This document shows positions 8,468 to 16,579 of a DNA stretch of 38,891 nt, one piece after another (position 1 is the first letter of the stretch; each line of letters starts with the position of its first letter). The stretch is from Methylobacterium mesophilicum (GTDB taxonomy: Bacteria > Pseudomonadota > Alphaproteobacteria > Rhizobiales > Beijerinckiaceae): NCBI RefSeq assembly GCF_022179445.1, contig NZ_BPQU01000039.1, positions 1-38,891 on the forward strand. The letters are read 5' to 3'. The notes below the pieces were generated by a model. The model saw only the letters and a program-made list of their open reading frames with translations, was not told the origin of the DNA and made no database searches. Position numbers and translations under genes: made by a program.

Positions 8468-8617
8468 CGGAATCTCCTTCCGTTTGGCTTCATGGGCATC
8501 TCATTCGGGCAGCCGTCGGCGGCCCGCGGGATTGCGGGTGCGCCAGGCCTGTCGCTCGCTCAGTGTGAGACCCGGGCGGTCCGCGGATCGGGCGGCCCGG
8601 GCCCGAACCGGCCGCGT

Positions 8618-9142
8618 TCAGGCGGCCTTGGCCTCGGTGACCTTGGCCTCGGTGATCTTGGCCGCGGCAATCTTGCCGTCGGCGATCTCCGCGGGGGCGT
8701 TGTCCTGCCCGGAGGTGGCCGTGACGCCGCCGATGGCGATGCGGCGGGGCTTCAGGGCCTCCGGCACCTCGCGCTTGAGCGCGACGGTCAGCAGCCCGTT
8801 CTCCAGGCTCGCACCCACGACCTTCACGTGGTCGGCCAGGTTGAAGGTCTGGCGGAACGTGCGGGCCGCGATGCCGCGGTGCAGGTAGTGCCGCTCGTTC
8901 TCGGGCGTCGCCTTCTGGCCCGACACGAGCAGCACCGTGTCCTGCTGGGTCAGCTCGATCTCGTCGGGGGTGAAGCCCGCCACCGCCATGGTGATGCGGT
9001 ACTGATCGTCCGCGACCTTCTCGATGTTGTAGGGCGGCCAGGACGCCGTGGTCTCGACGCGCTCGGGCTGGTTCAGCAGCTCGAACAGACGGTCGAACCC
9101 GATGGACGACCGGAACAGGGGCGCAACGTCATAAGTCCTCAT
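8618..9142 (-). CDS. IbpA-type Hsp20 small heat-shock protein
   Basis: The 174-residue protein begins MRTYDVAPLFRSSIGFDRLF, the typical IbpA/HspA start, and continues with YNIEKVADDQYRITMAVAGF, DEIELTQQDTVLLVSGQK, YLHRGIAARTFRQTFNLADH and ASLENGLLTVALKREVPE, the full alpha-crystallin core. RRIAIGG is the I-x-I anchor. The C terminus is longer than usual and ends in imperfect repeats (KIAAAKITEAKVTEAKAA). I chose the ATG at 9142, eight bases after GGAGG (9151-9155); an in-frame GTG at 9148 is only two bases from that site. The leader looks like a ROSE RNA thermometer. It is the first gene of the leftward cluster. Confidence 0.92.
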   Translation of the reverse strand: MRTYDVAPLFRSSIGFDRLFELLNQPERVETTASWPPYNIEKVADDQYRITMAVAGFTPDEIELTQQDTVLLVSGQKATPENERHYLHRGIAARTFRQTFNLADHVKVVGASLENGLLTVALKREVPEALKPRRIAIGGVTATSGQDNAPAEIADGKIAAAKITEAKVTEAKAA

Positions 9143-9230
9143 AACCACATCCTCCGTTGAGCAACGTGACTACAAGAGACGCCGGACACCAGGACCGGCG
9201 CCCAATCGGCGATCCCGTTTTCGGGCCTCG
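9143..9230 (-). promoter_or_regulatory. candidate ROSE-type RNA thermometer upstream of hsp20
   Basis: Reading leftward, the leader shows three hairpins in order. The first is CCCG-AAAA-CGGG (9214-9225). The second is GCGCCGG/CCGGCGT (9195-9201 with 9179-9185). The third is a hairpin next to the start codon in which TTGCT (9160-9164) faces GGAGG(A) (9150-9155) across a short CAAC loop. The last element is the hallmark of ROSE elements, where U(U/C)GCU masks the Shine-Dalgarno and melts on heating. ROSE elements are known on rhizobial IbpA-type Hsp20 genes, which this gene is. Fold and family membership were judged by eye. Confidence 0.65.
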
Positions 9231-9312
9231 CACGCGCGTAACGTTTGCTGTGCGGGGTGGTTCCGCAAGAGGGGCGATTCTTTTTTTGGTGTTTTGAGAT
9301 TCGGTCCGTGGG

Positions 9313-9520
9313 TGAGCCTCCTCTCGCCCCGCTTGCGGGGAGAGGGCCGCGACGACCTCGTCGTCGGCGCGGCGAGGCGTCAGCCGAGGGTGAGGGGGCG
9401 GCTCAGGACGCGCGCTCCGTTCTGAGCCGCCCCCCTCACCGCCGCTCCGGCTTCGCCTGCGCTTCCCGCACGGACGACGAGGTCCGTGCGGGCCTCTCCC
9501 CGCAAGCGGGGAGAGGGGGA
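9313..9520. repeat. nested palindromic repeat block (REP/BIME-like) between hsp20 and ftsK
   Basis: Four inverted repeats are packed in about 200 bp. They are: CTCT(cg)CCCCGC-TT-GCGGGGAGAG (9321-9344, with a two-base bulge); GACGAC-CTC-GTCGTC (9351-9365); an 18/19-bp arm pair (9389-9406 with 9422-9440, one bulged base); and CGCACGGAC/GTCCGTGCG (9467-9490). A perfect CCTCTCCCCGC-AA-GCGGGGAGAGG (9493-9516) closes the block. The outer hairpins are near copies of each other. No gene lies in 9231-9601. The block sits between the promoter side of hsp20 and the 3' end of ftsK and may end ftsK transcripts. Confidence 0.75.
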
Positions 9521-9601
9521 ACCCGCGCCTCGTCCGGAATTGTGTGAAGACCGTAGGCCCGCGGGATCGGGGCTACCACCGCGGGCCCCGCCAGGAGACC
9601 C

Positions 9602-12274
9602 TCAGCCCGCAGCCCCCTCCAAGAGAATTTCGCGCTTGCCGGCGTGGTTGGCCGGGCCGACGATGCCCTCGGTCTCCATCCGCTCCATCAGCGAGGCGGC
9701 GCGGTTGTAGCCGATCTGGAGGCGGCGCTGGATGTAGCTGGTCGAGGCCTTCTGATCGCGCAGAACCACCTGCACGGCCTGGTCGTAGAGGTCGCCGCCG
9801 GCCTCGCCGAAGGAGCCCTGGTCGAACACGGCGCCGTCGAGTTCCAGCTCGGCCGCGCCGGCCTTGCCCTTGGTCCCCTTCTCGGGGGCGCCCTCCTCGT
9901 CGTCGGCCGTGACGGCGTCGAGGTAGCTCGGGCGGCCCTGGCGCTTGAGGTGGGCGACCACGCTCTCGACCTCGCTGTCCGAGCAGAACGGCCCGTGCAC
10001 GCGGGTCGTGCGCCCGCCGCCGGCCATGAACAGCATGTCGCCCTGACCGAGCAGCTGCTCGGCGCCCATCTCGCCGAGGATGGTCCGCGAGTCGATCTTG
10101 CTGGTGACCTGGAAGGAGATGCGGGTCGGGAAGTTCGCTTTGATCGTGCCGGTGATCACGTCCACCGACGGACGCTGCGTCGCCATGATCAGGTGAATGC
10201 CGGCCGCACGCGCCATCTGGGCGAGCCGCTGGATCGCCCCCTCGATGTCCTTGCCCGCCACCATCATCAGGTCGGCCATCTCGTCGACCACGATCACGAT
10301 GTAGGGGAGGGGGGCGAGGTCCATGGCCTCGTCCTCGTAGACCGCCTCGCCGGTCTGCCGGTCGAAGCCGGTCTGGACGGTCCGGGTCAGCACCTCGCCG
10401 CGGGCGGCGGCCTCCGAGACCCGGGCGTTGTAGCCGTCGATGTTGCGGACCGCGATCTTGGACATCTTCTTGTAGCGCTCCTCCATCTCGCGCACGGCCC
10501 ACTTGAGGGCGATCACCGCCTTCTTGGGGTCGGTCACGACCGGGGAGAGCAGGTGCGGGATGCCGTCGTAGACCGACAGCTCCAGCATCTTGGGATCGAC
10601 CATGATCAGCCGGCACTCCTCCGGCTTCAGCCGGTAGAGCAGCGACAGGATCATGGTGTTGATCGCCACCGACTTGCCCGAGCCGGTGGTGCCGGCAACG
10701 AGCAGGTGCGGCATCCGGGCGAGGTCGGCGATGATCGGCTCGCCGCCGATGTTCTTGCCGAGGCAGAGAGCCAGCTTGTGCTTGCTCTCGGCGAAGTCCG
10801 TGGAGGCCAGAAGCTCGCGCAGAAACACCGTCTCGCGCTTGGCGTTCGGCAGTTCGATGCCGATGGCGTTGCGGCCGGGGACGACCGCCACGCGTGCCGA
10901 GACCGCCGACATCGAGCGGGCGATGTCGTCGGCCAGCGCGATCACGCGGCTGGACTTGGTGCCCGGTGCCGGCTCGAGCTCGTAGAGCGTCACGACCGGG
11001 CCGGGCCGCACCGCCAGGATGTCGCCGCGCACGCCGAAATCGCCGAGCGTCGCCTCGAGAAGGGTCGCGTTCTGCTCCAGGGCGTCGGCCGAGACCTGGC
11101 TCGCCGGGGAGGGGCCACGCGGGGCCGCCAGCAGATCGAGGGCCGGCAGGGCGTAATCCTCGGGCCGGACCTGTGGTGCGGGCGCCCGGCGGGCCGGCAC
11201 CGGCGCGGCGGCCGGCGCCGCGACCCGCGAGGCGGTCGGCTCCGGACGGGCGGCGGCCGGCCGCTGCGGGACCTCCTCGTACGCGTCCGGCTCGTCCTCC
11301 TCCGGGGGCAGCAGGGCTGCCGCCCGGCGGGCGGTCGCCTCCGGTTTGGCCGGCGCGTCCCGGCTCGGATCCTGGCCGTCGAACGGGGCCTCGAAGACCG
11401 GCTCGCGCCGCGCCTGACCCGGCTGGGCGCCCTCGGGCAGGTGCTCGGCCCAGGGCAGGTCCGCATCCGTGAAGGCGCGCCGGGCCGCGAGCGCCGGGGA
11501 GGCGCTGTCGAACGGCTCGGCCCGGCCGGTCCGCCACGCCTCGATCCGCCGCGTCAGGGCGACGCGCATCCGCATCAGGCCCTGGGCGAGGGCGCCGACG
11601 CCCACGAGGCCGAGGCTCGGCTCGTCGGCATCCTCGCGCTCGTCGCGACCCCGCACGGACGGATGCCGGACGGGATAGGGCTCGTCATGGAAGGAATCCT
11701 CCTCGGCGGTCCCGAACCGGCAGGCGCCGGTCAGGCTGAGGATCGCCACCGCGGCGTAGACGAAGCCGACGAGGTGGGCCGCCGCCGACGACACCGCCCC
11801 CACGATCACCCGGGCCATCGACAGCAGGCCGTCCCCGGCGACGCCGCCGAGCCCGGTGGGCAGCGGCCAGCGGGCGGTGGGCGGCAGGGCGCTCGCCACC
11901 GCGCTCGCGGCGCAGAAGCCGATGATCCAGAGCGCCAGGCGCATGCCGCCCTGGGGCAGGTCGCGCTCGCGCATCAGCCGGACGCCCCAGAGCACGGGGG
12001 GCAGCACGAACGCGAGGGCACCCAGACCGAGGATCTGCATGGCGAGGTCGGCCACGACGGCGCCCGGCTGGCCGAGCACGTTGTGGGCCGGGTGGTCGGT
12101 GGCGTGGTTGAGGCTCGGGTCGTCGATCGACCACGTGGCGAGCGCCACGGTGAGCGCGACCGCGCCGGTGAACAGGACGAGCCCTCCGAGCTCCGTCAAG
12201 CGCTTGCCCAGGAAGGGGCGAACGCTGTCGACGTAGGTGTCGTAGGGCGACGCGGGACGGCGAAGCGAGCGCAT
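9602..12274 (-). CDS. ftsK: FtsK/SpoIIIE DNA translocase
   Basis: This 890-residue, septum-located ATPase pumps DNA and supports chromosome dimer resolution during division. The N-terminal 165 residues hold about four to five membrane spans. A Pro/Ala/Arg-rich linker runs to about 370. The motor shows Walker A GTTGSGKS near 530 and Walker B IVIVVDEMADLMMV near 660, plus the conserved MATQRPSVDVITG and FPTRISFQVTSKIDSRTIL stretches. The last 75 residues are the winged-helix gamma domain (YDQAVQVVLRDQKASTSYIQ, then RRLQIGYNRAA) that reads KOPS sites. The length is typical for alphaproteobacteria. It is divergent from mtnA with a 165-bp shared upstream region. Confidence 0.97.
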   Translation of the reverse strand: MRSLRRPASPYDTYVDSVRPFLGKRLTELGGLVLFTGAVALTVALATWSIDDPSLNHATDHPAHNVLGQPGAVVADLAMQILGLGALAFVLPPVLWGVRLMRERDLPQGGMRLALWIIGFCAASAVASALPPTARWPLPTGLGGVAGDGLLSMARVIVGAVSSAAAHLVGFVYAAVAILSLTGACRFGTAEEDSFHDEPYPVRHPSVRGRDEREDADEPSLGLVGVGALAQGLMRMRVALTRRIEAWRTGRAEPFDSASPALAARRAFTDADLPWAEHLPEGAQPGQARREPVFEAPFDGQDPSRDAPAKPEATARRAAALLPPEEDEPDAYEEVPQRPAAARPEPTASRVAAPAAAPVPARRAPAPQVRPEDYALPALDLLAAPRGPSPASQVSADALEQNATLLEATLGDFGVRGDILAVRPGPVVTLYELEPAPGTKSSRVIALADDIARSMSAVSARVAVVPGRNAIGIELPNAKRETVFLRELLASTDFAESKHKLALCLGKNIGGEPIIADLARMPHLLVAGTTGSGKSVAINTMILSLLYRLKPEECRLIMVDPKMLELSVYDGIPHLLSPVVTDPKKAVIALKWAVREMEERYKKMSKIAVRNIDGYNARVSEAAARGEVLTRTVQTGFDRQTGEAVYEDEAMDLAPLPYIVIVVDEMADLMMVAGKDIEGAIQRLAQMARAAGIHLIMATQRPSVDVITGTIKANFPTRISFQVTSKIDSRTILGEMGAEQLLGQGDMLFMAGGGRTTRVHGPFCSDSEVESVVAHLKRQGRPSYLDAVTADDEEGAPEKGTKGKAGAAELELDGAVFDQGSFGEAGGDLYDQAVQVVLRDQKASTSYIQRRLQIGYNRAASLMERMETEGIVGPANHAGKREILLEGAAG

Positions 12275-12439
12275 GCGGGACCGGACGCGAACGGGGACTC
12301 TGACCCGAGGCTAGTCACGCCGGCCTTAACGACCTGCTAAGGTTGAGGAAGCCTGACCCGGGGTCGCGCTGGGTCCGGAGCGGGCGGGGCCGGGCGTGGG
12401 GTGGTGCAAAAACCGCCCCGCTATGGCACAGAAACCGCC

Positions 12440-13540
12440 ATGAACATCGACGGAAAACCCTATCGCACGATCTTCCCGGACCCGGACGGCGTCAGCGTCC
12501 AGGTGATCGACCAGACCCGCCTGCCCTTCGCGTTCGAGCTGAAGCGCCTCGCCACGCTGGACGACGCGGCGGTGGCGATCCGCACCATGATCGTGCGCGG
12601 CGCGCCGCTGATCGGCGTCACCGCGGCCTACGGGCTGGCGCTCGCCATGCGGGCCGATCCCTCGATGGAGGGGATCGACCGGGCGGTGGCGGTGCTCGCC
12701 GCGACGCGCCCGACGGCGATCAACCTGCGCTGGGCGCTGGACCGGGTCGCCGGCAACCTGCGGCAGATCCAGCCGGCCGAGCGCTTCGCACACGCCTTCG
12801 CGGAAGCCGGCCGCGTCGCCGAGGAGGATGTGGCGAGCTGCCGCTCGATCGGCGCCCATGGCGGCCAGATCATCGCCGACCTGCACACGGCGAACGGCGG
12901 GCGGCCGGTCACGGTGCTGACCCACTGCAACGCCGGCTGGCTGGCCACGGTGGATTGGGGCACCGCGCTGGCGCCGATCTACGCCGCCCACGAGCGGGGC
13001 GTGCCGGTGCACGTGCTGGTGGACGAGACCCGGCCGCGCAGCCAGGGCGCGGCGCTCACCGCCTTCGAGCTCCACGGCCACGGCGTGCCCCACACGGTGA
13101 TCGCCGACAATGCCGGCGGCCACCTGATGCAGCACGGCGGGGTCGACCTGTGCATCGTCGGCTCGGACCGGACCACGGCGTCGGGCGACGTCTGCAACAA
13201 GATCGGCACCTACCTGAAGGCGCTGGCCGCCCACGACAACCGCGTGCCGTTCTACGCCGCCCTGCCGTTCTCGACGATCGACTGGACGCTCCACGACGGC
13301 GTCAAGGAGATCCCGATCGAGGAGCGCGACGGCCGCGAGGTCACCCACATGACCGGCCGCCTGGCCGAGGGCGGCTTCGCCACGATCGAGGTGGTCTCTC
13401 CCGGAAGCCCGGTGGCCAACCCCGCCTTCGACGTGACGCCGGCGCGGCTGGTGACCGGAATCATCACCGAGCGCGGCATCTGCGCGGCCACCGAAGAGGG
13501 GCTGTACGGGCTGTACCCGGAGCGCCGGAAGGCGGCGTGA
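12440..13540 (+). CDS. mtnA: S-methyl-5-thioribose-1-phosphate isomerase
   Basis: The 366-residue enzyme of the methionine salvage pathway converts methylthioribose-1-phosphate to methylthioribulose-1-phosphate. Marks seen are MIVRGAPLIGVTAAYGLAL near 55, the catalytic-Cys motif VLTHCNAGWLATV near 160, ETRPRSQGAALTAFEL near 200, and the catalytic-Asp stretch GSDRTTASGDVCNKIGTYLK near 240. I start at the ATG at 12440 (MNIDGKPYRTI), where homologous proteins begin, rather than at an in-frame ATG 13 codons earlier. No other salvage gene is adjacent, which is common in this group. I see no SAM-type riboswitch in 12275-12439. Confidence 0.95.
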   Translation: MNIDGKPYRTIFPDPDGVSVQVIDQTRLPFAFELKRLATLDDAAVAIRTMIVRGAPLIGVTAAYGLALAMRADPSMEGIDRAVAVLAATRPTAINLRWALDRVAGNLRQIQPAERFAHAFAEAGRVAEEDVASCRSIGAHGGQIIADLHTANGGRPVTVLTHCNAGWLATVDWGTALAPIYAAHERGVPVHVLVDETRPRSQGAALTAFELHGHGVPHTVIADNAGGHLMQHGGVDLCIVGSDRTTASGDVCNKIGTYLKALAAHDNRVPFYAALPFSTIDWTLHDGVKEIPIEERDGREVTHMTGRLAEGGFATIEVVSPGSPVANPAFDVTPARLVTGIITERGICAATEEGLYGLYPERRKAA

Positions 13541-13575
13541 AGGGGGGCTTGGGAGGCGGCATGGTGTGTGTGGCG

Positions 13576-13589
13576 ATCATGTGCATGAT
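13576..13589. promoter_or_regulatory. candidate operator of the 13596 toxin-antitoxin locus
   Basis: ATCATG-TG-CATGAT is an inverted repeat with 6-bp arms and a 2-bp spacer. It ends six bases before the antitoxin start codon and lies in the short gap after mtnA. Antitoxins commonly repress their own promoter by binding such palindromes. Only the position and symmetry support this. Confidence 0.4.
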
Positions 13590-13595
13590 GAGCGC

Positions 13596-13823
13596 ATGAC
13601 TGAGCTTTTCGATCAGGCCATCGCGCGTGTCCGCGCGCTTCCCCCGGAGACGCAAGATGCGTTCGCGCGCATGCTGTTGAATCTCGCCAGCGATGAGGCC
13701 GAGCCCGTCATCCTGATGCGGGAAGAACGGGATGCCATCGCCGCATCGAAGTCGGCGGCAGCGCGAGGCGAGTTCGCGACGGACGAGGAAGTGAGGGCGA
13801 TCTGGACGAAGCACGGCCTGTGA
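13596..13823 (+). CDS. antitoxin of a ParE/RelE-type toxin-antitoxin pair
   Basis: The 75-residue protein starts MTELFDQAIARVRALPPETQ, then DAFARMLLNLA, and ends GEFATDEEVRAIWTKHGL. This is the pattern of a widespread alphaproteobacterial antitoxin group: an N-terminal helix pair, then a toxin-wrapping tail with G-E-F-A-T-D-E-E-V. Its TGA overlaps the GTG of the toxin frame (GTGA, 13820-13823), the usual antitoxin-first arrangement. The toxin partner is frameshifted, so the antitoxin may now be an orphan. An in-frame ATG further upstream (13566) is less likely, since this start fits the family and the palindrome lies just before it. Confidence 0.75.
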   Translation: MTELFDQAIARVRALPPETQDAFARMLLNLASDEAEPVILMREERDAIAASKSAAARGEFATDEEVRAIWTKHGL

Positions 13824-14111
13824 AACTTCGCTTCACCCGTCCTGCTTTGACCGACCTTGCCGCGCTGACCGAAATATATCGAGGCTCGATCGCCGGAAGG
13901 TGCCCGGCATGTCCGGCGACGGATCAAGGACGCATTGGAGCGGCTTGCAGATTACCTGATGCTCGGACAGCAAACCGACGATCCGACCATTCGCCGCCTG
14001 ACCACGATCCCTTATCCTTACCTGATCTTCTACGAAGTCACGGACGCGGCCATCATCGTTCATGCCGTTCGCCACAGCGCCCGCGATCCCGGTTCGATGC
14101 CGGATGCGTGA
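13820..14111 (+). pseudogene. ParE/RelE-family toxin, frameshifted at an AT run
   Basis: The first frame reads MKLRFTRPALTDLAALTEIY, a good ParE N terminus, and then becomes non-coding. A second frame from about 13878 continues IEARSPEGARHVRRRIKDAL, TTIPYPYLIFYEV and ends in IIVHAVRHSARDP and a TGA at 14111, a good ParE C terminus. The break falls in GAAATATATCGAG (13871-13883). Restoring one AT unit gives an uninterrupted protein reading TEIYIEARSPEGAR. The toxin is therefore inactivated by a two-base loss in a dinucleotide run, or it is switchable by slippage. A sequencing error cannot be excluded. Confidence 0.75.
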
Positions 14112-14367
14112 CGAATGCGGATATCGATGGCTGAGCAGACGCAACGCAGGCGAAGGCCCGAGCGATGATCGTGCTGGCCTCGCCCTCGACGAACGCCCCG
14201 CGATCAGCCTGTTCCAGGCTAGCCATGACGGCGGCCACGTGTTCGGGCTCGATCTCGAGCGAGTCCGCGATCTTCGCCATGCTGAGCATAGCCTGGGCGA
14301 TGGCATCTTGATCGTCCGCCGACATCTGCCGCACGGCCGCAACCGCTTTCTCGAGTAAATCCGTCAT
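14053..14367 (-). CDS. orphan antitoxin-like protein with altered C terminus
   Basis: This 104-residue reading frame starts MTDLLEKAVAAVRQMSADDQ and continues DAIAQAMLSMAK, homologous to the antitoxin at 13596. Near residue 60 the RGAFVEGEA stretch replaces the usual RGEFATDEEV, and the rest (STIIARAFACVASAQPSI and a Cys/Arg tail) does not look like the family. The last 59 bases run antisense over the 3' end of the broken ParE frame. No toxin follows. This is probably a relic whose own 3' end and toxin were lost in a rearrangement that joined it to the neighbouring locus. GGAGG precedes the ATG at 14367. Confidence 0.5.
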   Translation of the reverse strand: MTDLLEKAVAAVRQMSADDQDAIAQAMLSMAKIADSLEIEPEHVAAVMASLEQADRGAFVEGEASTIIARAFACVASAQPSISAFVTHPASNRDRGRCGERHER

Positions 14368-14449
14368 CGGCTGACCTCCGCCTGATCCTCGAACCACGGC
14401 CCATGGCGTTGCAATCGGAGGTGGACGTCGAGAACCGCGAGGCCGTGCC

Positions 14450-15439
14450 TCACGGCTCCCAGCGATGGAACACCGTGCTGTCGAACGAGAAAACCGGTTC
14501 GCCGCGCTGGTTCACCCCGGTGTTGCGCGCAAACGCCAGGCCCCAGCCGGGGCGGGACGCCGAGGCGCGCTTGTCGGTGAGCTTCGTGCTGAACCGGACC
14601 GTGTCGCCCGCGTAGACCGGCTTGAGCCAGCGCAGGTTCTTGAAGCCCGGGGAGGGGCCCGATTCCGGGACCGGGCCGCGGCTCGCCGTGTAGGCGGCGT
14701 CGCGGGCGCGGGTGGTGAGCAGCCGGTTCATGTAGGCGGCGGCGGTGTGCCAGCCGGAGGCGCACAGGCCGCCGAAATGGCTGCGCCGGGCCGCGGCCTC
14801 GTCGAGATGGAACGCCTGCGGGTCGTAGGCCTCGGCGAAGGCCACGATGGCGGCGGCGCTGAACGGGTAGGCGCCGAGATCGCGGACCAGGCCGATCTCG
14901 GCATCCCGCAGGAACGGCAGGATCTCGGCATCCTCCGGCTCCGCCACCGGCCCCGGCTCGCCGATCTCCACGGGGCGCGGCGGCAGGGGATCGGTGCCGC
15001 GGCGGGCCAGCATGAAGGTGAAGCGCTGGGTCAGCACCGTCTCAGCCCGCGGGTTGCCGAGGGCGACCTCGGCCGTCACGAAGCCGAGCCCCGGCTTCGA
15101 GGCCGAGTCCCGCATCCCGACGACCCGGAAGGTCAGCGTCAGGGCGTCCCCGGGCAGGACCGGCGCCAGCCAGCGCAGCTCGTCGATCCCGGGCGCGCCC
15201 AGCGACGAGCCCCCCTTGAACGGCCCCTGCTGGAGCAGCCGCATCCCCAGCGCCGCCGTATGCCAGCCCGACGCGATCAGCCGGCCCACGAAGGTCGTCT
15301 CCGCGGCCGCCTCGTCGAGGTGGAACGGCTGGAAGTCGAACGCCCGCGCGAAGCCCACGATGGCGTCGCGGCTGACCGTCAGGGGCTCGCCGACGATGAC
15401 GTCGCCGACGGAAAAGTCCTCGATCGCGGGGTCCGGCAT
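14450..15439 (-). CDS. MaoC-like double hotdog-fold dehydratase/hydratase
   Basis: The 329-residue protein has two hotdog repeats. The first (1-155) contains FDFQPFHLDEAAA, GRLIASGWHTAALGMRLL and FKGGSSLGAPGIDELRWLAP. The second (175-329) has YDPQAFHLDEAAA, LCASGWHTAAAYMNRLL and GFKNLRWLKPVYAGD. The D-x(2-3)-F-H and GWHTAA motifs place both halves in the MaoC (R)-hydratase group, which hydrates enoyl-CoA-type substrates. In Methylobacterium relatives such proteins act in the ethylmalonyl-CoA/mesaconyl-CoA area, but I cannot assign that here. It is 33 bp from ychF on the same strand and may be co-transcribed with it. Confidence 0.85.
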   Translation of the reverse strand: MPDPAIEDFSVGDVIVGEPLTVSRDAIVGFARAFDFQPFHLDEAAAETTFVGRLIASGWHTAALGMRLLQQGPFKGGSSLGAPGIDELRWLAPVLPGDALTLTFRVVGMRDSASKPGLGFVTAEVALGNPRAETVLTQRFTFMLARRGTDPLPPRPVEIGEPGPVAEPEDAEILPFLRDAEIGLVRDLGAYPFSAAAIVAFAEAYDPQAFHLDEAAARRSHFGGLCASGWHTAAAYMNRLLTTRARDAAYTASRGPVPESGPSPGFKNLRWLKPVYAGDTVRFSTKLTDKRASASRPGWGLAFARNTGVNQRGEPVFSFDSTVFHRWEP

Positions 15440-15472
15440 GGCAGCCTCGTCCAGTGCGTCAGGGGAGGGGGC

Positions 15473-16570
15473 TCAGTTCGCGAAGCGGAAATGCAGCACG
15501 TCGCCGTCCTGCACCACGTAGTCCTTGCCCTCGAGCCGCAGCTTGCCGGCATCCCGGGCACCGGATTCGCCGCCGAGCGTGGTGTAGTCCTTGAACGCGA
15601 TGGTCTCGGCGCGGATGAAGCCCTTCTCGAAATCCGAGTGGATCACGCCAGCGGCGCCGGGCGCGCGGGTGCCCTTGGTGATCGTCCAGGCCCGGGCCTC
15701 CTTGGGGCCGACCGTGAAGTAGGTCACGAGGCCGAGCAGATCGTAGCCGGCGCGGATCACCCGGTTGAGGCCGGGCTCGGTCAGCCCCACGGCTTCCAGG
15801 AACTCGGCCTGGTCGGCTTCGGGCATCACGGCGATCTCGCTCTCGATCTTGGCCGAGACCACCACCGCGATGGCGCCCTCGGCCTTGGCCCGGGCGAACA
15901 CCGAATCCGAATAGGCGTTGCCCTTGTCGGCATCCCCCTCGTCGACGTTGCAGACGTAGAGGACGGGCTTGGCGGTCATCAGCCCGAGCGACTGGAACAG
16001 CTTCTCCTCGTCCGGCTTGCGCTCGACCAGGCGGGCGGGCTTGCCCTCGCGCAGCAGCGGCAGGGCGCGGTTGACGAGGTCGAGGCTCTCCTTGGCCTCC
16101 TTGTCGGCGCCCTTGGCCTTCTTCTCCAGGGCGACGGCCCGGCGCTCCAGGCTGTCGAGATCGGCCAGCATCAGCTCGGTCTCGATGGTCTCGATATCGG
16201 CCGCCGGATCGACCTTGCCCTCGACATGGGTGACGTCGCCGTCGGTGAAGCAGCGGACCACGTGGGCGATGGCGTCGACCTCCCGGATGTTGGCCAGGAA
16301 CTGGTTGCCCAGGCCCTCGCCCTTGGAGGCGCCGCGCACCAGCCCGGCGATGTCCACGAAGGTCAGCCGCGTGGGGATCTTCTCCTTCGAGCTCGCGATC
16401 CGGACGAGGTCGTCCAGGCGCGGATCCGGCACCGCCACCTCGCCAACATTCGGCTCGATGGTGCAGAACGGGTAGTTCGCCGCCTGGGCGGCCGCCGTCT
16501 GCGTCAGCGCGTTGAACAGGGTCGACTTGCCGACGTTCGGCAGGCCGACGATGCCGCATTTGAAGCCCAT
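15473..16570 (-). CDS. ychF: ribosome-associated ATPase YchF (Obg-like)
   Basis: The 365-residue cytosolic P-loop ATPase binds ribosomes and is linked to translation and oxidative stress control. The G1 loop is GLPNVGKST near residue 8, G3 is DIAGLVRGASKGEGLGNQFL near 73, and the altered G4 NVDE (in VLYVCNVDEGD) favours ATP over GTP. The helical insert follows, and the C-terminal TGS domain runs from LVTYFTVGPKEARAW to DVLHFRFAN. Length is exactly that of the family. In many bacteria ychF lies directly downstream of pth; here pth is present upstream on the same strand with a vapBC pair between them. Confidence 0.97.
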   Translation of the reverse strand: MGFKCGIVGLPNVGKSTLFNALTQTAAAQAANYPFCTIEPNVGEVAVPDPRLDDLVRIASSKEKIPTRLTFVDIAGLVRGASKGEGLGNQFLANIREVDAIAHVVRCFTDGDVTHVEGKVDPAADIETIETELMLADLDSLERRAVALEKKAKGADKEAKESLDLVNRALPLLREGKPARLVERKPDEEKLFQSLGLMTAKPVLYVCNVDEGDADKGNAYSDSVFARAKAEGAIAVVVSAKIESEIAVMPEADQAEFLEAVGLTEPGLNRVIRAGYDLLGLVTYFTVGPKEARAWTITKGTRAPGAAGVIHSDFEKGFIRAETIAFKDYTTLGGESGARDAGKLRLEGKDYVVQDGDVLHFRFAN

Positions 16571-16579
16571 GGATCGGTC

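Noticed and set aside
9644..12340. 898-codon rightward frame opposite ftsK
   Set aside because: It is the antisense shadow of ftsK, with His/Arg/Gly-rich composition and no domain.
12275..12439. SAM riboswitch upstream of mtnA
   Set aside because: No SAM-I or SAM-II core pattern could be recognised in this short divergent gap.
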